Below, piece by piece: positions 46,982-57,414 of a stretch of 64,000 nt of DNA. Origin of the DNA: Ceratodon purpureus (taxonomy: Eukaryota; Streptophyta; Bryopsida; Pseudoditrichales; Ditrichaceae). Numbering within the stretch: position 1 is the first letter of the stretch; every line of letters starts with the position of its first letter. Where the stretch lies: assembly GCA_014871385.1 (NCBI GenBank), contig CM026426.1, forward strand, positions 105,373,281-105,437,280. The letters run 5' to 3'. Position numbers and translations under genes: made by a program. The notes beneath the pieces were generated by a model. The model was not told where the DNA came from, did no database searches, and saw only the letters and a program-made list of their open reading frames with translations.

Positions 46982-48463
46982 ATGGCAAAGACCGCGCCCC
47001 AGCTCGGACTATGGGGAGAGATAAGTGAAGGGAAGCCGGTTCAAGCTGTGGTGATGGATTGCTTGTCGGGTGGCAATCTCTTGAAGGGCTCCGAACCTGA
47101 ACTGGACTCTGGGGATGATTCTTCAGAGGATGAGGAAGAAATCAAAATGTCTCCCTCGCATTCTAGCTCGGGCACAAGTATGTCAGGGGGCAACGACAAA
47201 GATGATGCTTTATCCGACCAGGCAGAGGGGGATTGTGAAGAAGGGGATTGTGAAGAAGGGGAACGTGAAGAAGGGGATCGTGAAGAAGGGGATTGTGAAG
47301 AAGGGGATCGTGAAGAAGGGGATCGTGAAGAAGGGGATCAATTGGACCAGCCGACAGAGGGTCCGTTACCGGCTCTGCCTAAGGACAGTGGGACAAGACC
47401 GTCTAAGAACTCAAGCATGGAGTGTAGAGGACCAGCAAAGGGAACCAGTTCAGCAGGAGGAGGGGGCAGTCCAGTGGAAGGAGGTGGAGCACTAGCGGAA
47501 GAAGGCGGTCGAGCAGGTGTGGGCGGCATTCCACTGGAGGGAGGTGGCAATCAAGTGGGGCAAGAAGTGTATGCAGGTATCAATAACAGTCCACTGGTAG
47601 GATGCGGCAGTCTAGCAAGAGAAGGGGGTCTAGGGAGGAGAGGCGGCAGTCCTGTAGTAGGACGCGGCAGTCCATCGGGAGGAGAGGATGCTCTTGCAGG
47701 AGGGGGCGGCAGCCCAGTGGGAAGGGGCATAGGTGAGGGTGGGTGCGAGAAGGGGTCCCTCGGGCGGGATGAGGGGACTTTTCTGGTAACAGTGGGAGAG
47801 AAGGGCGATGGGAGGAAGGTAGAACCGGATGTGACAAAAGGTGCCCCAGCAAGACCAGGATCCCAATGCTTGCCAGGGCGCAAGGCCAAGGAAGCAAAGG
47901 AGGGGGAGCCCGCAGCGAAGGGAGGGGAGCCCTCGGCAAAGGTTAGGGAGCCCACAACGAAGGAAGGGAAGCTGGCAGCGATGGAAGGGAGGCCTGCAGC
48001 GAAGGAAGGGGGGCAGAGTGTAAAGGAAGGGGGGCCCGCAGTAACTAAAGGGGGGCCCGCAGTGAAGGAAGGGGAGCCCGCAGCGGAGGAAGGGGAGCCT
48101 CCATCAAAGGGAGCAAAATTGACAGTGGAGAGTCCGAGATCGCCTTTCAAGCTAAGGGCTAAGAGAGCAAAGGGTCCAAGCGTATCTGACGACACAACAC
48201 TAGAGAATCACACTGCATCGGAGAACTTCTACTCGGCTGAGAAGACCACCTATAAAGAGCTCTCAGAGATTGCTGGGGTTAGTGGTAGCCTGGCAGCTGG
48301 AGAGGGGCAGGTGCGAACCAGAGCACGCTGTGCAAAGGAGGCGGAGCACGCATCAGAAGAATCCCCTTCTTCAACAGCGGTTAAGTCTCAACGGGGAGAG
48401 AAGGTGAAGGGTGGTAAGGTAGATGGCGCTGTCTCAATGAAAAGACGGCGAGGCCACACATAG
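46982..48463 (+). CDS. ORF D: low-complexity charged protein (493 aa)
   Basis: Intact ORF from the ATG at 46,982. A short ordered start (MAKTAPQLGLWGEISEGKPV) leads to an acidic Ser-rich stretch, then seven 5-residue EEGD(C/R) repeats, a Gly-rich region with GGSPVEGG-like units, ten 7-residue G-x-P-A-x-K-E repeats, and a basic C-terminus ending MKRRRGHT that could be a nuclear signal. No enzymatic domain. It sits 380 bp upstream of the SET exon on the same strand. It may be the N-terminal exon of that gene, but the donors I can see at its 3' end (48,404, 48,414, 48,419) are in the wrong phase for the acceptor at 48,842, so a separate gene or an unseen small exon is equally possible. Confidence 0.5.
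   Translation: MAKTAPQLGLWGEISEGKPVQAVVMDCLSGGNLLKGSEPELDSGDDSSEDEEEIKMSPSHSSSGTSMSGGNDKDDALSDQAEGDCEEGDCEEGEREEGDREEGDCEEGDREEGDREEGDQLDQPTEGPLPALPKDSGTRPSKNSSMECRGPAKGTSSAGGGGSPVEGGGALAEEGGRAGVGGIPLEGGGNQVGQEVYAGINNSPLVGCGSLAREGGLGRRGGSPVVGRGSPSGGEDALAGGGGSPVGRGIGEGGCEKGSLGRDEGTFLVTVGEKGDGRKVEPDVTKGAPARPGSQCLPGRKAKEAKEGEPAAKGGEPSAKVREPTTKEGKLAAMEGRPAAKEGGQSVKEGGPAVTKGGPAVKEGEPAAEEGEPPSKGAKLTVESPRSPFKLRAKRAKGPSVSDDTTLENHTASENFYSAEKTTYKELSEIAGVSGSLAAGEGQVRTRARCAKEAEHASEESPSSTAVKSQRGEKVKGGKVDGAVSMKRRRGHT
47231..47335 (+). repeat. 15-bp coding minisatellite, 7 units
   Basis: Seven head-to-tail copies of GA(T/A)(T/C)GTGAAGAAGGG with only two variable positions, inside ORF D, encoding D/E-C/R-E-E-G repeats. 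Low divergence implies recent expansion. Confidence 0.9.
47903..48112 (+). repeat. 21-bp coding minisatellite, 10 units
   Basis: Ten in-frame 21-bp units inside ORF D encoding GEPAAKG, GEPSAKV, REPTTKE, GKLAAME, GRPAAKE and so on to GEPPSKG. More diverged than the 15-bp array. Unit length preserves frame. Confidence 0.85.
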
Positions 48464-48842
48464 AATGAGTGTAGAAGTGGACTATTTTCATAGTTCATCA
48501 TTTTTTTATTTTTTATTTTTGTTCTTGCTATATTATCTATCGACCTGCGCTAGCATGCTTGGATAGAATGGTTCTGCAAGTACTTCGATGTATCATGTAC
48601 CTCATCTATGAGGCCCTCTAACAAGAATTGTTCACGGCTGAGATGCAATTTTTTCTCCTTGGCCTTGATGTTTTTCCTTTGTGCTTTATCCTTGATGAAT
48701 TAATTGATCATATTCCTTGATGACTAACTGTCTAGTAGGTTCTTGGTTACTCCGCTTGAGGTGTTTTCTTGTATTTTTTTTTTTTTCGCATCATGACTTG
48801 TGGAAGGTGGTATGGTGGGATGTGACTCAACCATGCCGACAG

Positions 48843-49899
48843 TTGGTATGATCCTGAAGATCTGTCTAATGGGCTCGAGAGGGTGCCTATCCTTGTTGGT
48901 CAGTCTGATATTGCTATGCATTATTTTCACTATGTGAACTCTAGTGTGGTCTATGACCAGGCCCGGGTACCTACCACCTTAGAGAGTTTCCGCCCCGGGG
49001 ACTACTGCTTGTGTTCCTCGGAATGGCTCCGTAGGAGTGGTACATGTGCATGCCAAGAGCAGTCCCTAGGTGGAGTCGGCTACAGCGATGGAGGACTTTT
49101 GGAGGACATGGCTCTTGATCAATTCAACACCGGCGATGCTAACTACTGTAAGAAGGGTTCACAGTGTCTAAATGGAAATGAAGTTTGTGAGGGTCATGTG
49201 CCTTGTCCATTTGTTAAGGAGTGCAATGTTAAGTGTAGGTGTCGTAGTGATTGTGGCAATCGTATTGTTCAGCAGGGGATGAAGTATCGAGTAGAGGTTT
49301 TTCGTAGAGCCCTTATAGGGTGGGGGATTCGGACATGTGAGCTTATACCTAGAGGTGCGTTTGTTTTTGAGTTAATTGGAGAGATTTTAACTAATGCTGA
49401 GCAAATGTTTAGAAATTCGGAGGTAGATGGGGGTCAGTCCTATACCTTGCACCTTGATGCTGATTGGGCCACAGAGCGGAATTTGGACGACAACAATGCT
49501 TTGTGCTTGGACTCTACTCAATTTGGGAATGTTGCCAGATTTTTGAACCACAGGTTAGAGTCTAATTCCATTATCTAAATATAGGCCGCCCCTTCCTTGT
49601 ATCCAGTCCGTTGTGCCCTAACAGTGGACCTTTTGTACTACAGGTGTAAAGATTCTAACCTAGTGGACATCCCAGTATCAATAGAGAGTGTTGATCGCCA
49701 TTATTACCATGTGGCATTCTACGCTAGTCGTATCATTTATCCAGGAGAGGAACTAACATGGGATTATGGTACTGATTTTGGTAAAGACGATCCAGATTTG
49801 CCTAAATTTACTTGTAAATGCAAGAGTACTAAGTGTAGAGAGAGTACAGTACCACTTGCAGTCCGAAGGCCACCCCGTACACCGCGTAGGAGTAGGTGA
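48843..49899 (+). CDS. SUVR-type SET-domain histone lysine methyltransferase
   Basis: Exon from the acceptor CCGACAG at 48,842, 90-bp intron 49,554-49,643, last exon 49,644-49,899. Order: a SUVR-like entry (DPEDLSNGLERVPILV), a Cys-rich pre-SET (CACQEQ; YCKKGSQCLNGNEVC; CNVKCRCRSDCGNRIVQ), SET with GWGIRT, FELIGEILTN, DADWATERNLDDNNALCLDS, and, joined across the intron, NHRC, then NLVDIPVSIESVDRHYYHVA and ELTWDYGTDF, and a post-SET CKCKSTKC. All motifs for SAM and zinc binding and catalysis look intact. This layout matches the plant SUVR1/2/4 branch of Su(var)3-9 enzymes, which methylate H3K9 in the nucleus. The 5' end is uncertain: no ATG is fixed, and no N-terminal WIYLD or ubiquitin-binding region is seen. 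Neighbours are transposon genes, so it is either cargo or a captured copy. Confidence 0.85.
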
Positions 49900-50864
49900 C
49901 TTCGGCATTTTGTCATATGTTTACTTTGTTAAGCATGCACACATTTACACATTCTTGTATTTTTTCACGCGGCTGCCCTTAATGCACGTATAAACAGAAT
50001 CATTTTCAATTGACAAATAGCCTATGTACTATCTGTAGGGCTGAATATAAGCTTTACTTCATCTTTGTACGTTTTTTTGATATACCATAGATACAAGTAG
50101 GCTTACTGCGAAATCTTTCAACACTTAAGGAACAACCATTCATCTACAGCAAACAAAACACACTAGAGTTAAATAAGGAAGAATTTAAGTTGAGTTTATA
50201 AACCCAGGCAATAATTTAAGGTAAGGAACCACTATTTCAGGTCCGAAAAGTACTTTCAATGGTACTGTTTGAGTAGTCTTAGTACTTGTCTAAACACCAA
50301 CCAGTACTTCTAGAACCTAGGTCAGATGAGAAACAAACCTCTCACCATAACCGATAGCGGCCAATTCCAACATTATGCGTATCATTGCTATCCTCAGATG
50401 TGAGCTCTTGAGGTACCGCTATCCAGTGCTCCCTGTAAAAGGCCCAAAACAAAAAGGAAAAAAACTAAAGTACCTAATATCCAGCAAAGTGTAGAACTAT
50501 GATCGTCCAGCCTGACTCGAAATGAAAAAAGAAATATGGAATGGGTGATACTACGTGATGGGTGTGGCTAAGAGAGTGACATTAGAAGGTACAAAATGAA
50601 ATTCTAAAAAGAAGATTATAGAATAAAAAACGAAAGGGACTGCTGGTTCTCTTAATCACAGACTACTATGCCAGACAATAGATGACTGAAGCAAAAAAAA
50701 GGGGGAGCACTTGGATAGCGGGATATCTCTGGAGCTCACTTTCAGTCAGACAAATACCCAAGCATTTGTTTGACTTGTATCATCACGGGACCAGGGGGTT
50801 CAAACCAACTTGAAATGAAAAAAGAAATACTAAAATCAGTCTACACTGAAGGACCAACTTGTAC
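49900..50864. other. Spacer between convergent SET and E genes
   Basis: No gene. Several GTAC words occur (about 50,025-50,310, for example AAGTACTTT, GGTACTG, CAGTACTTC), a weaker version of the clusters elsewhere in 37-55 kb. Confidence 0.4.
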
Positions 50865-53796
50865 TTAATCTTCATTGAACGCCCACCACTCTCGCAAGGC
50901 ATCTTCACATATCCTTTGCGTTTCACTAGACATCTTGTATACAGGAGTACCCTTTACCCTGTGTGGAGCAAGAACCATCGGAAATTTGCAAGCTCTAACC
51001 AGATGGGCATCTACATGTGCATCAACAACTTTGTCACACAATACATATGTCTTCTCTCCACGACCATACTTCTTGTAATATTTTTCCCGGATCACAAAGT
51101 CTCCGGCTCTGAATAGGCCCCTCCATGGGCAAGTCATGGGTTCTCTTAAGACGAACTTCTTGGCTTGACACTGTAGAATGTAGAATTCCACACCGTCTTC
51201 ATTTTCTTCTCCCGTTGGAATCATGAAGTTGTCGCCAATGTCCACCAAGTCTCCCACCTCCTCTGAGATCCCGTCATACACCCAGTTTGCTTCTTCGTCA
51301 ATTTCTTCTATCTGTTGAGCTACAGCACCTGCACTCAATGGACAGAGCCTTTGGACCTTCCACTCCTGCACATGTGACAAGTTCTCACACTCAGTCCAAT
51401 CACCATCTATGCAGGGATTACAAAAACAAGACAACTCACGAGTTCTCAGCATGGTAGGATCAGTTAAAGAAAAGCCCATGATTGAGTAGAGACTCTTCGA
51501 GCCTGGAAGAGTGTTACACTTCACACTCTTGTCAGTATGATCGGCTTCTGTATTGCCAATCAACCAGAATACTCGGGATAGGGGAGCAATTCTGGTATCA
51601 GCATATGAGCTAGGAACACGCTCTGTATATTTCTCCTCTAAGAACTCCACAACTTGAGCTGCATTCTGTAAGGGCCTCAAGGGATTCTGAATTTGTTAAG
51701 CAGGAAGTGCCCTCTTCACCACAGCCCCTGCCCCATCCCATTCTCCCTTCCCATGAGCCGATTCAAAGTAATTCCAACGCATCTGGCAACCACTGGTTAG
51801 CGCAGGGTACCGAGCAACAAAATACATAGTTGTTGCACAGTTAAATTGGGCACTGCATCCATCACTTTACACCCAGTGCTCATCCAGAGTCAACCCCAAA
51901 TCTCTTAGCCAATCCCAATGCAACAGTAAACAATGTTGCACAAACGCTGAATCGTGCGCCTTGTCGTCAGATATGTAGAAGTAGGTTTGCTTCATGATCT
52001 GCTCGCCTTCCTTCCATATCGTAATATGCACCAAGATGGTCACACTTGTACTGAAGTAGTACAAGCTCTGGACCTCGTTTTGGATAGCAAAAGTATAGTT
52101 CTCCGCATAGTCAATATGTGATATGACAACTCCCTCAAGCACGTTCTTCATCATTAGCTGGCACTGCTCATCCTGCCACCGTGCTTTGAAGTTATGGGTG
52201 ATGAAAGTGGTTATGGTTTTCTCCATGTATGAAAGGAATTCGTGGGCAGGTGTCTCTCTGAAAGCCTCCCGCAGTTGTTTCTTCACTTTTCCAGTCTGTG
52301 CATGCACTCCCACCTGGTAGTATTCAAAACACTTCCATTTCACAAGCACCGTGTTAGAAGCAGACAACTCCAGAGGGCAGATAGGAAGCAGATGGTAACC
52401 ACACTCAGAACAGTCGCCCATCAGACACTCAAGTCTATGCCACACATCATACTCTCCTTTTGGGCACACACAGGACTCCCACATCAATGTTATTCGCTTG
52501 AAAACATTCTCGTGTGCACAACAATTCCCCTCCACATTGCCTGCAAACACCCGACAGTCACAAACGCAGGTCATCTGTGCATGCAGTCCTCTAGTCTTCT
52601 CCCTGAGGTTGCTTAATCCAACCTTCATCATGTCCATCTCGACATGATATATACAACAAGATGTATTCCTCTCCTTCAGTTTCCGCACCCACCACGGCTT
52701 CAACCTTTCAAAGGCTCTCTGCCGCACACTGCATTCTGGGTGAACCTCTTCAAATTGTAAGAAGAATGTGGTCTGCAAAATACACACGTAAATACATCAG
52801 GTACAGAAGGTCTCCTAGGCTAAAGTCCATATGGACAGATGGTACATAATTGTACTAATTGCAACAAACTACTACCACAGAGTACAAAAACACATTGACT
52901 ACCACAGAGTACAAAAAAACATGAAATCTTATTGGTATATTACAACTTACCTGAGTCTCACAGAGATAATGTGTTGGATGAGGCTCGGCCCACACCCTTC
53001 GGGATACTCTGTGTCGCACAATGTCCTTCTTGTTGGGCAATACCTTGGTCTGACCATTCCACCAGGCCTCTATACACCGCTTCACATAGTCAGATAGACC
53101 TTCTCTCTTCTTCCGATGGAGACGAAGACTACACACCGTGTCTGCTTGGTTAGGGGCATAAACCCTTCTACTCAGGGCGATAATGATGCTTGCTTGTGTC
53201 GTATCCAGATCACGTGATAGAGGCCTCACCCCATCAATCTCCAAACTAACAGCAGCATCCAGCAGGGCACTCTTCCTTGCTAAGCGCTCGCTTGAGTTTG
53301 CCACCTTCACCAACTGCAACTCATTCTTGAAGTTCTCAATAAAAGAATGAATAACCTTTCCTTCCTAAGGCCGAGCATAGTAAACAGGAAGCAAAGGTGA
53401 AATAGTGTTATGACGCATGACCCTCTCCATAACATCTCTCCTACTCGATGGACCGGGAGAACTTCTCACCTCCTTGACTACATACTATGCAATGCAAAGG
53501 GGCATCCGATTCAACTCCCGCACTGTCATACTATCTTGAACATCGTCATCCGGCAGCACCGAAGCTAAAACCAGGGTCTCCTCGTGTGGTTCTCTATCTC
53601 TAGCTCTTTGACGAGCCTTCCTTTCCCTGGCCACATCTGTAACCGCTGCGTGCTGCTCTTCCCGCAAGGGAGCCTCATTAAGCCTAGCTGCAGGACCTGG
53701 ACAACTAATACCATGCCGTACACGTTGTCTCTTAGCAGTGTTACCCATTGCTGTAATTCTAGTAGACAACCACACGTCAAAAACCAAGCCACGCAT
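50865..53796 (-). pseudogene. ORF E: DDE transposase of an unassigned family, four stops
   Basis: Minus strand from the ATG at 53,796. Exon 1 ends at 52,951 (CAG/GTAAGT), the intron is 52,950-52,773, and exon 2 starts after TTTGCAG at 52,772. About 917 codons in one frame, no indels, but stops at codons 104 and 144 (TAG) and 584 and 641 (TAA). N-terminus: basic. Middle: Cys-rich (CVCDCRVFAG; CVCPKGEYDVWHRLECLMGD C; CSECGYHLLPIC). Catalytic-type motifs in order: HIDYAENYTF (first Asp), SDGCSAQF (second Asp), MRWNYFESAHGKGEWDGAG (Glu or Asp). C-terminus: a second Cys cluster (CFCNPCIDGDWTECENLSHV) and a C-terminal domain. I recall similar hypothetical proteins with SDGC..QFK and HGKG..DG motifs from invertebrates and non-seed green lineages but no superfamily name. 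It would be an RNase-H-fold transposase if intact. Confidence 0.65.
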
Positions 53797-53934
53797 CAGA
53801 TATGGACACTAAAGCCGAGTACATAGTTGAGGAGTTGAGAAGCTAACACGATTCAATACTATTGCATGAGAAACAAAGCAGAATCACAGTGTCATGAGCC
53901 TAAGACGGGAACTCACCCTTGAGCCTCAACCTCT

Positions 53935-54282
53935 CTACTTCCTAATTGCAATAGATTCGCAAGAAGCAGCAGGGGACCCTGGAGTAACCCTTCCGACCGA
54001 AACAGACGGTGATTGCTCAAAACTACTGCTGGAATAAGAATACGAAACTGGACTCATGAATAGAGAACGCCTGGGGGACTCATCTACATTGTTGCACTTG
54101 CCAAGGTAGAAATCCCGATTCCCTTGTTTAGACATTGGGGTTTCTTCAACATATCCAGACTCAGATATCTCACTAAGTGACTGGTAACAAGAAGATTCGA
54201 ACTCACTAATCATCTCCTTTGTAAAGTAAGAAGTAATCAGTCTCTGAAATAGAACAACTTGGTGTGGCGTGGACCTTGACAT
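53935..54282 (-). CDS. Ser-rich 115-aa ORF upstream of E
   Basis: ATG at 54,282, 115 residues (MSRSTPHQVVLFQRLITSYF; TKEMISEFESSCYQSLSEIS), Ser/Glu-rich with no recognised domain. It lies just upstream of E on the same strand and could be E's first exon or a separate small protein. No function inferred. Confidence 0.3.
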   Translation of the reverse strand: MSRSTPHQVVLFQRLITSYFTKEMISEFESSCYQSLSEISESGYVEETPMSKQGNRDFYLGKCNNVDESPRRSLFMSPVSYSYSSSSFEQSPSVSVGRVTPGSPAASCESIAIRK

Positions 54283-56031
54283 TATTCAAAAGGGAAGAAC
54301 AAGCGGCTAAGAACTCATGAAGTTGATGTGTCTCGCAACACAATGCGAACTACAACATTCAACCTAAACCCTTGCACGCAGCATGAACATCAACACACGA
54401 GGAACAACATACTGAATCAAACAAGCAACAATGTGCTACAGGCTCCAGGAGGGGACGTGAACGAGAGAGACGATGACGTGGACAAAATCACAAGGTGGCG
54501 GCATCTTCATGACATGGCGGCCTGCCAGAATAGGATCTGGCATCAAAAACAAGGCTGTAGTTATTACACATTACGAGTACAATATATACTTCTAGGTACA
54601 TTTAGTACAATTAGCACGCAGGAAGGCGTCGAGGGCCAAGTGACGGGAAAATGATTTTTATCAAAATTTGAGAGAAGGCCATTGTAGAAATATGCCCTGC
54701 CGTCTAGAATCACAGACCCGATGACATCAAATTTACATTTTCTACTTCGTAAGCCGTTGCAACCAAAACTAGCATTTACTTCTAAGATTTGTGCAAATAA
54801 AGTGACGTACTTGTAAAATTGACGACGAATCCCAGAAGACTGGTTCTTCTTATCTCCTCTACAAAGAAAGAAAACAGAATTTGAACCTTTAATGTTTACA
54901 AAATTTGTACTTTTCTCAAATCTAAATACAGTGTGACTTTTCTATAGTACCCTACATAAGTATTTTTTTTTTGCAATTAACTTAGTTTTCTAAACAACTC
55001 AATAACGCACAGGAGACTTTACATACGCAGAACTAAGCAAAGCAAACCAAAATTCAGAAAACAAACTTCTAAGCTTAGGTAATACGAAGTACAAAGTAAT
55101 GTACTCTTTGACTATTGTATTGTGACTCGAAAAGTGCATTGGTCTAGCGTACCTTAACCCCATATACCACATCGTTTCCATGTAAGGATACTTTTACTTT
55201 GCCAGCTAATATCGACACACCAAGCGGGAAAAAAGAAAACAAACACATGAAACTATCAAATACTGCCATGTAAGCCTGAAGTTCAGCAATCAAAAGTGTG
55301 GTTTCCTCCTTGTTCGATCAAGTCCTCCATCCTCCTACGTAACTGCTACTTCTGGAATGCTCTTCTATGTGCTCTGAAACTTCCCTGGAATCGTGATAGT
55401 GAAGTCAAAGTCGGTTTAAGCTGATCAAGTTTACATCTATAACTTACTTAACTTATGATACATTATGTGAATATTTCTAAACTAACCTGGTAACAAAATT
55501 CAGATTATGAAATTGCTCAACTTCACAATTATTCACAAATTCGACACTTACCTAGTTCTTGTGCCTCAGATGTGCCGATCCCCTTCCGGCTTCGGCTTTT
55601 AACCGATCAATTTCATCCTGCAGGTGTTTGACGTACTTATCATTTGAGGTGTGACTTCTTTCACGGTTGTTGGAAAGTCTCCTGCTAGAGGCATTATGTT
55701 CCCTACTGAATTCCCTAGGTCGGATCTGCATTTTAATGTGGCGTGGAGTTCTCCTACACCACATGACATCACAATCAAAGTGAACTTTAGTGACACATTC
55801 TTGCTTCATGTACTTATTTACATGTGCACTTACAAAAGTCACTATCACTTACCATTTCTTGTTCTACTAACAGTTTGTTGGAGGTAATGTATACATAAAT
55901 ACATGCATGCGTTCTCATGTATACGTGGTTTTGAAATTCTCGTCGCGCTCGTGATGTTCATCACTGAAACTGTCATACGATCTCGGAGTATCTGACTCCG
56001 AGCACACTGTATTTGCGTCTGCAGATATTGT
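54283..56031. other. Spacer with loose GTAC enrichment
   Basis: GTAC at 54,577, 54,596, 54,605, 54,807, 54,907, 54,947, 55,089 and 55,101. A minus-strand open segment at 55,552-55,848 (RLKAEAGRGSAHL; NASSRRLSNNRERSHTSNDK) looks like a basic exon but has no family signature. No other gene supported. Confidence 0.35.
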
Positions 56032-56430
56032 CACTACTGGAAAAACATGGCGATAAACAACTAATCTCGAAGAGAAATCTGTTCAGGATCTCTGTCGATT
56101 CGGACAAGCTGTTTCGGACATCCCCCAAGAGAATTTTGTTGAGCTGAACAGAGAGTCTCAAGCTGTGCACACGTCGGATTGACACCGTGTATATAGGTCA
56201 CAGGTCAGCATCCAGGTCACGCATGCGTTTCCCGGTGGTGACCCCCGGGTATGTGATCCGTGTATGTACACCGGGTATGTTGATAGGGTATGTTGTTCGG
56301 GTATGGTTACAGGGTATGATGCCAGGGTATAATATCAGGGTACAAGAGTAGGGTATAGGGTCACGGGAATGTTGTCAGGTTACATATCAGGGTATGCGAT
56401 CCGGGTATAGTTTTCGGGTATATGATCCAG
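56032..56430 (+). mobile_element. CACTA-like terminus with tandem subterminal array
   Basis: CACTACTGGAAAAACATGG at 56,032 is a typical CACTA terminal sequence, and 215 bp inward lies an array of 13-bp units, the expected subterminal arrangement. Orientation implies the element extends right. No GTTTTTCCAGTAGTG partner was found in the window, so this may be a solo end or the other end may be lost. Confidence 0.4.
56247..56428 (+). repeat. 13-bp GGGTATG tandem array, 14 units
   Basis: Fourteen consecutive units, all 13 bp except one of 14 and one of 12: a conserved GGGTATG head and a variable six-base tail often ending TCC or TCA. Units start at 56,247, 56,260, 56,273, 56,286, 56,299, 56,312, 56,325, 56,338, 56,351, 56,365, 56,378, 56,390, 56,403 and 56,416. 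The pattern of constant core and free spacer suggests a protein-binding array. GTTAGGGTTTAGGGTTTACG at 56,437 right after it includes two plant-telomere-type TTTAGGG words. Confidence 0.85.
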
Positions 56431-57414
56431 GCGGGAGTTAGGGTTTAGGGTTTACGGAGGCTAGACCTACTGTAATTAGGGTATGTTGCGGCTAGGTTTA
56501 GGGTAATCTGAAGGGTGTGCCCAATGCCACGTGTGCGGAGAAGGAGCGTCGGATCAAATTGAAGCAGGATCCCGACCTGTACTGATTTACAGATGTGTCG
56601 GTAGAGGCACACAATTAATGCATTTAAGCGGGAATTCTGCTTTGGTAATCCACTTGACACGTAGCGGAAATGTATGGAGGTTTGACTATGGATGTCGGTG
56701 AAATTAAATGGTGTACATAACATCAGTACGTTTGCATTTAAAGTGCTTCGTGACAGATTAATTGGCAGGTAATCAGTGAATTACCAAAGAAATCCGTGTA
56801 CGTGCAGAGAGGGGACTATGTCATCAAACAATATATCCGTGTGCTCAGTACTGCAGTCACATTCAGTGATTGAATTTCGGATTATGCTACTAGCTCGAAC
56901 AGTGTCGACAGAGTATAATTCCGAGCCATGCAAACGTAGACCTGCAAGATAGTAGGTAGATTGACGACAAGTAACCATATATGAACCTGAATAAAAATTG
57001 CAGACAATGAACCGAGAATTTCCACACGGTGATTGCATATGAAATGTCTCTCTGTCAAACAAAATAGCAAAAGTCTGTGTGCCATGTACTTAGTGGACAC
57101 GGAGTGAAGCAGGCCGATCATAAGAACGGTTCTCCATCCACGTGAACTAAATGTCGACTGCAGAACTGAAACATGCAGGAGGGGAGTGCCCGGCTTGGAC
57201 TGTGCACTGCCAATGAGCAGAGTCAAGATGTGACAATTGGCAACCGGCATTTCAATCCACGCTGTCGGGAATTCGGGGCTGTGCGTTGGTGAGGAGATAC
57301 CCTGCCGTCACATAACTGGACAGAGCGAGATGCACATGAGAAAGTGGTTACTCACAATAGGGGACAGAAAACTATAGAAAGTGGTAAATAATTCAGATTT
57401 GGCAGAAACTGAAC
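56431..57414. other. Spacer, no gene seen
   Basis: Open frames at 56,445-57,250 on the minus strand lack protein character. Telomere-like GGTTTAGGG recurs near 56,490. Confidence 0.3.

Noticed and set aside
47338-48195. Long minus-strand ORFs opposite ORF D
   Set aside because: They are Pro/Ser-rich shadows of the G-rich coding repeats; the plus-strand frame has the better start, repeats in phase and context.
46982-49899. Confident fusion of ORF D and SET into one gene model
   Set aside because: The strong-looking donors at the end of D (48,404; 48,414; 48,419) do not give the phase needed by the acceptor at 48,842, so I list them separately.
40110-53796. Reassigned genetic code with TAG/TAA read as glutamine
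   Set aside because: C, E and the Harbinger relic have many in-frame TAG/TAA and few TGA, as in some ulvophyte algae. But B (613 codons), D (493) and the first 686 codons of the MULE use CAG/CAA for many glutamines with no TAG/TAA, the trihelix TAG sits where tryptophan is expected, and TGA stops also occur (25,416; 36,268). Ordinary decay explains it better.
36391-56045. CACTA ends at 36,391 and 56,032 as a pair
   Set aside because: Both read CACTACT in the same orientation. Ends of one element must be inverted, and the sequences diverge after the first dozen bases.
56437-56500. Interstitial telomere
   Set aside because: Only two or three TTTAGGG-like words occur; too few for a telomeric array.
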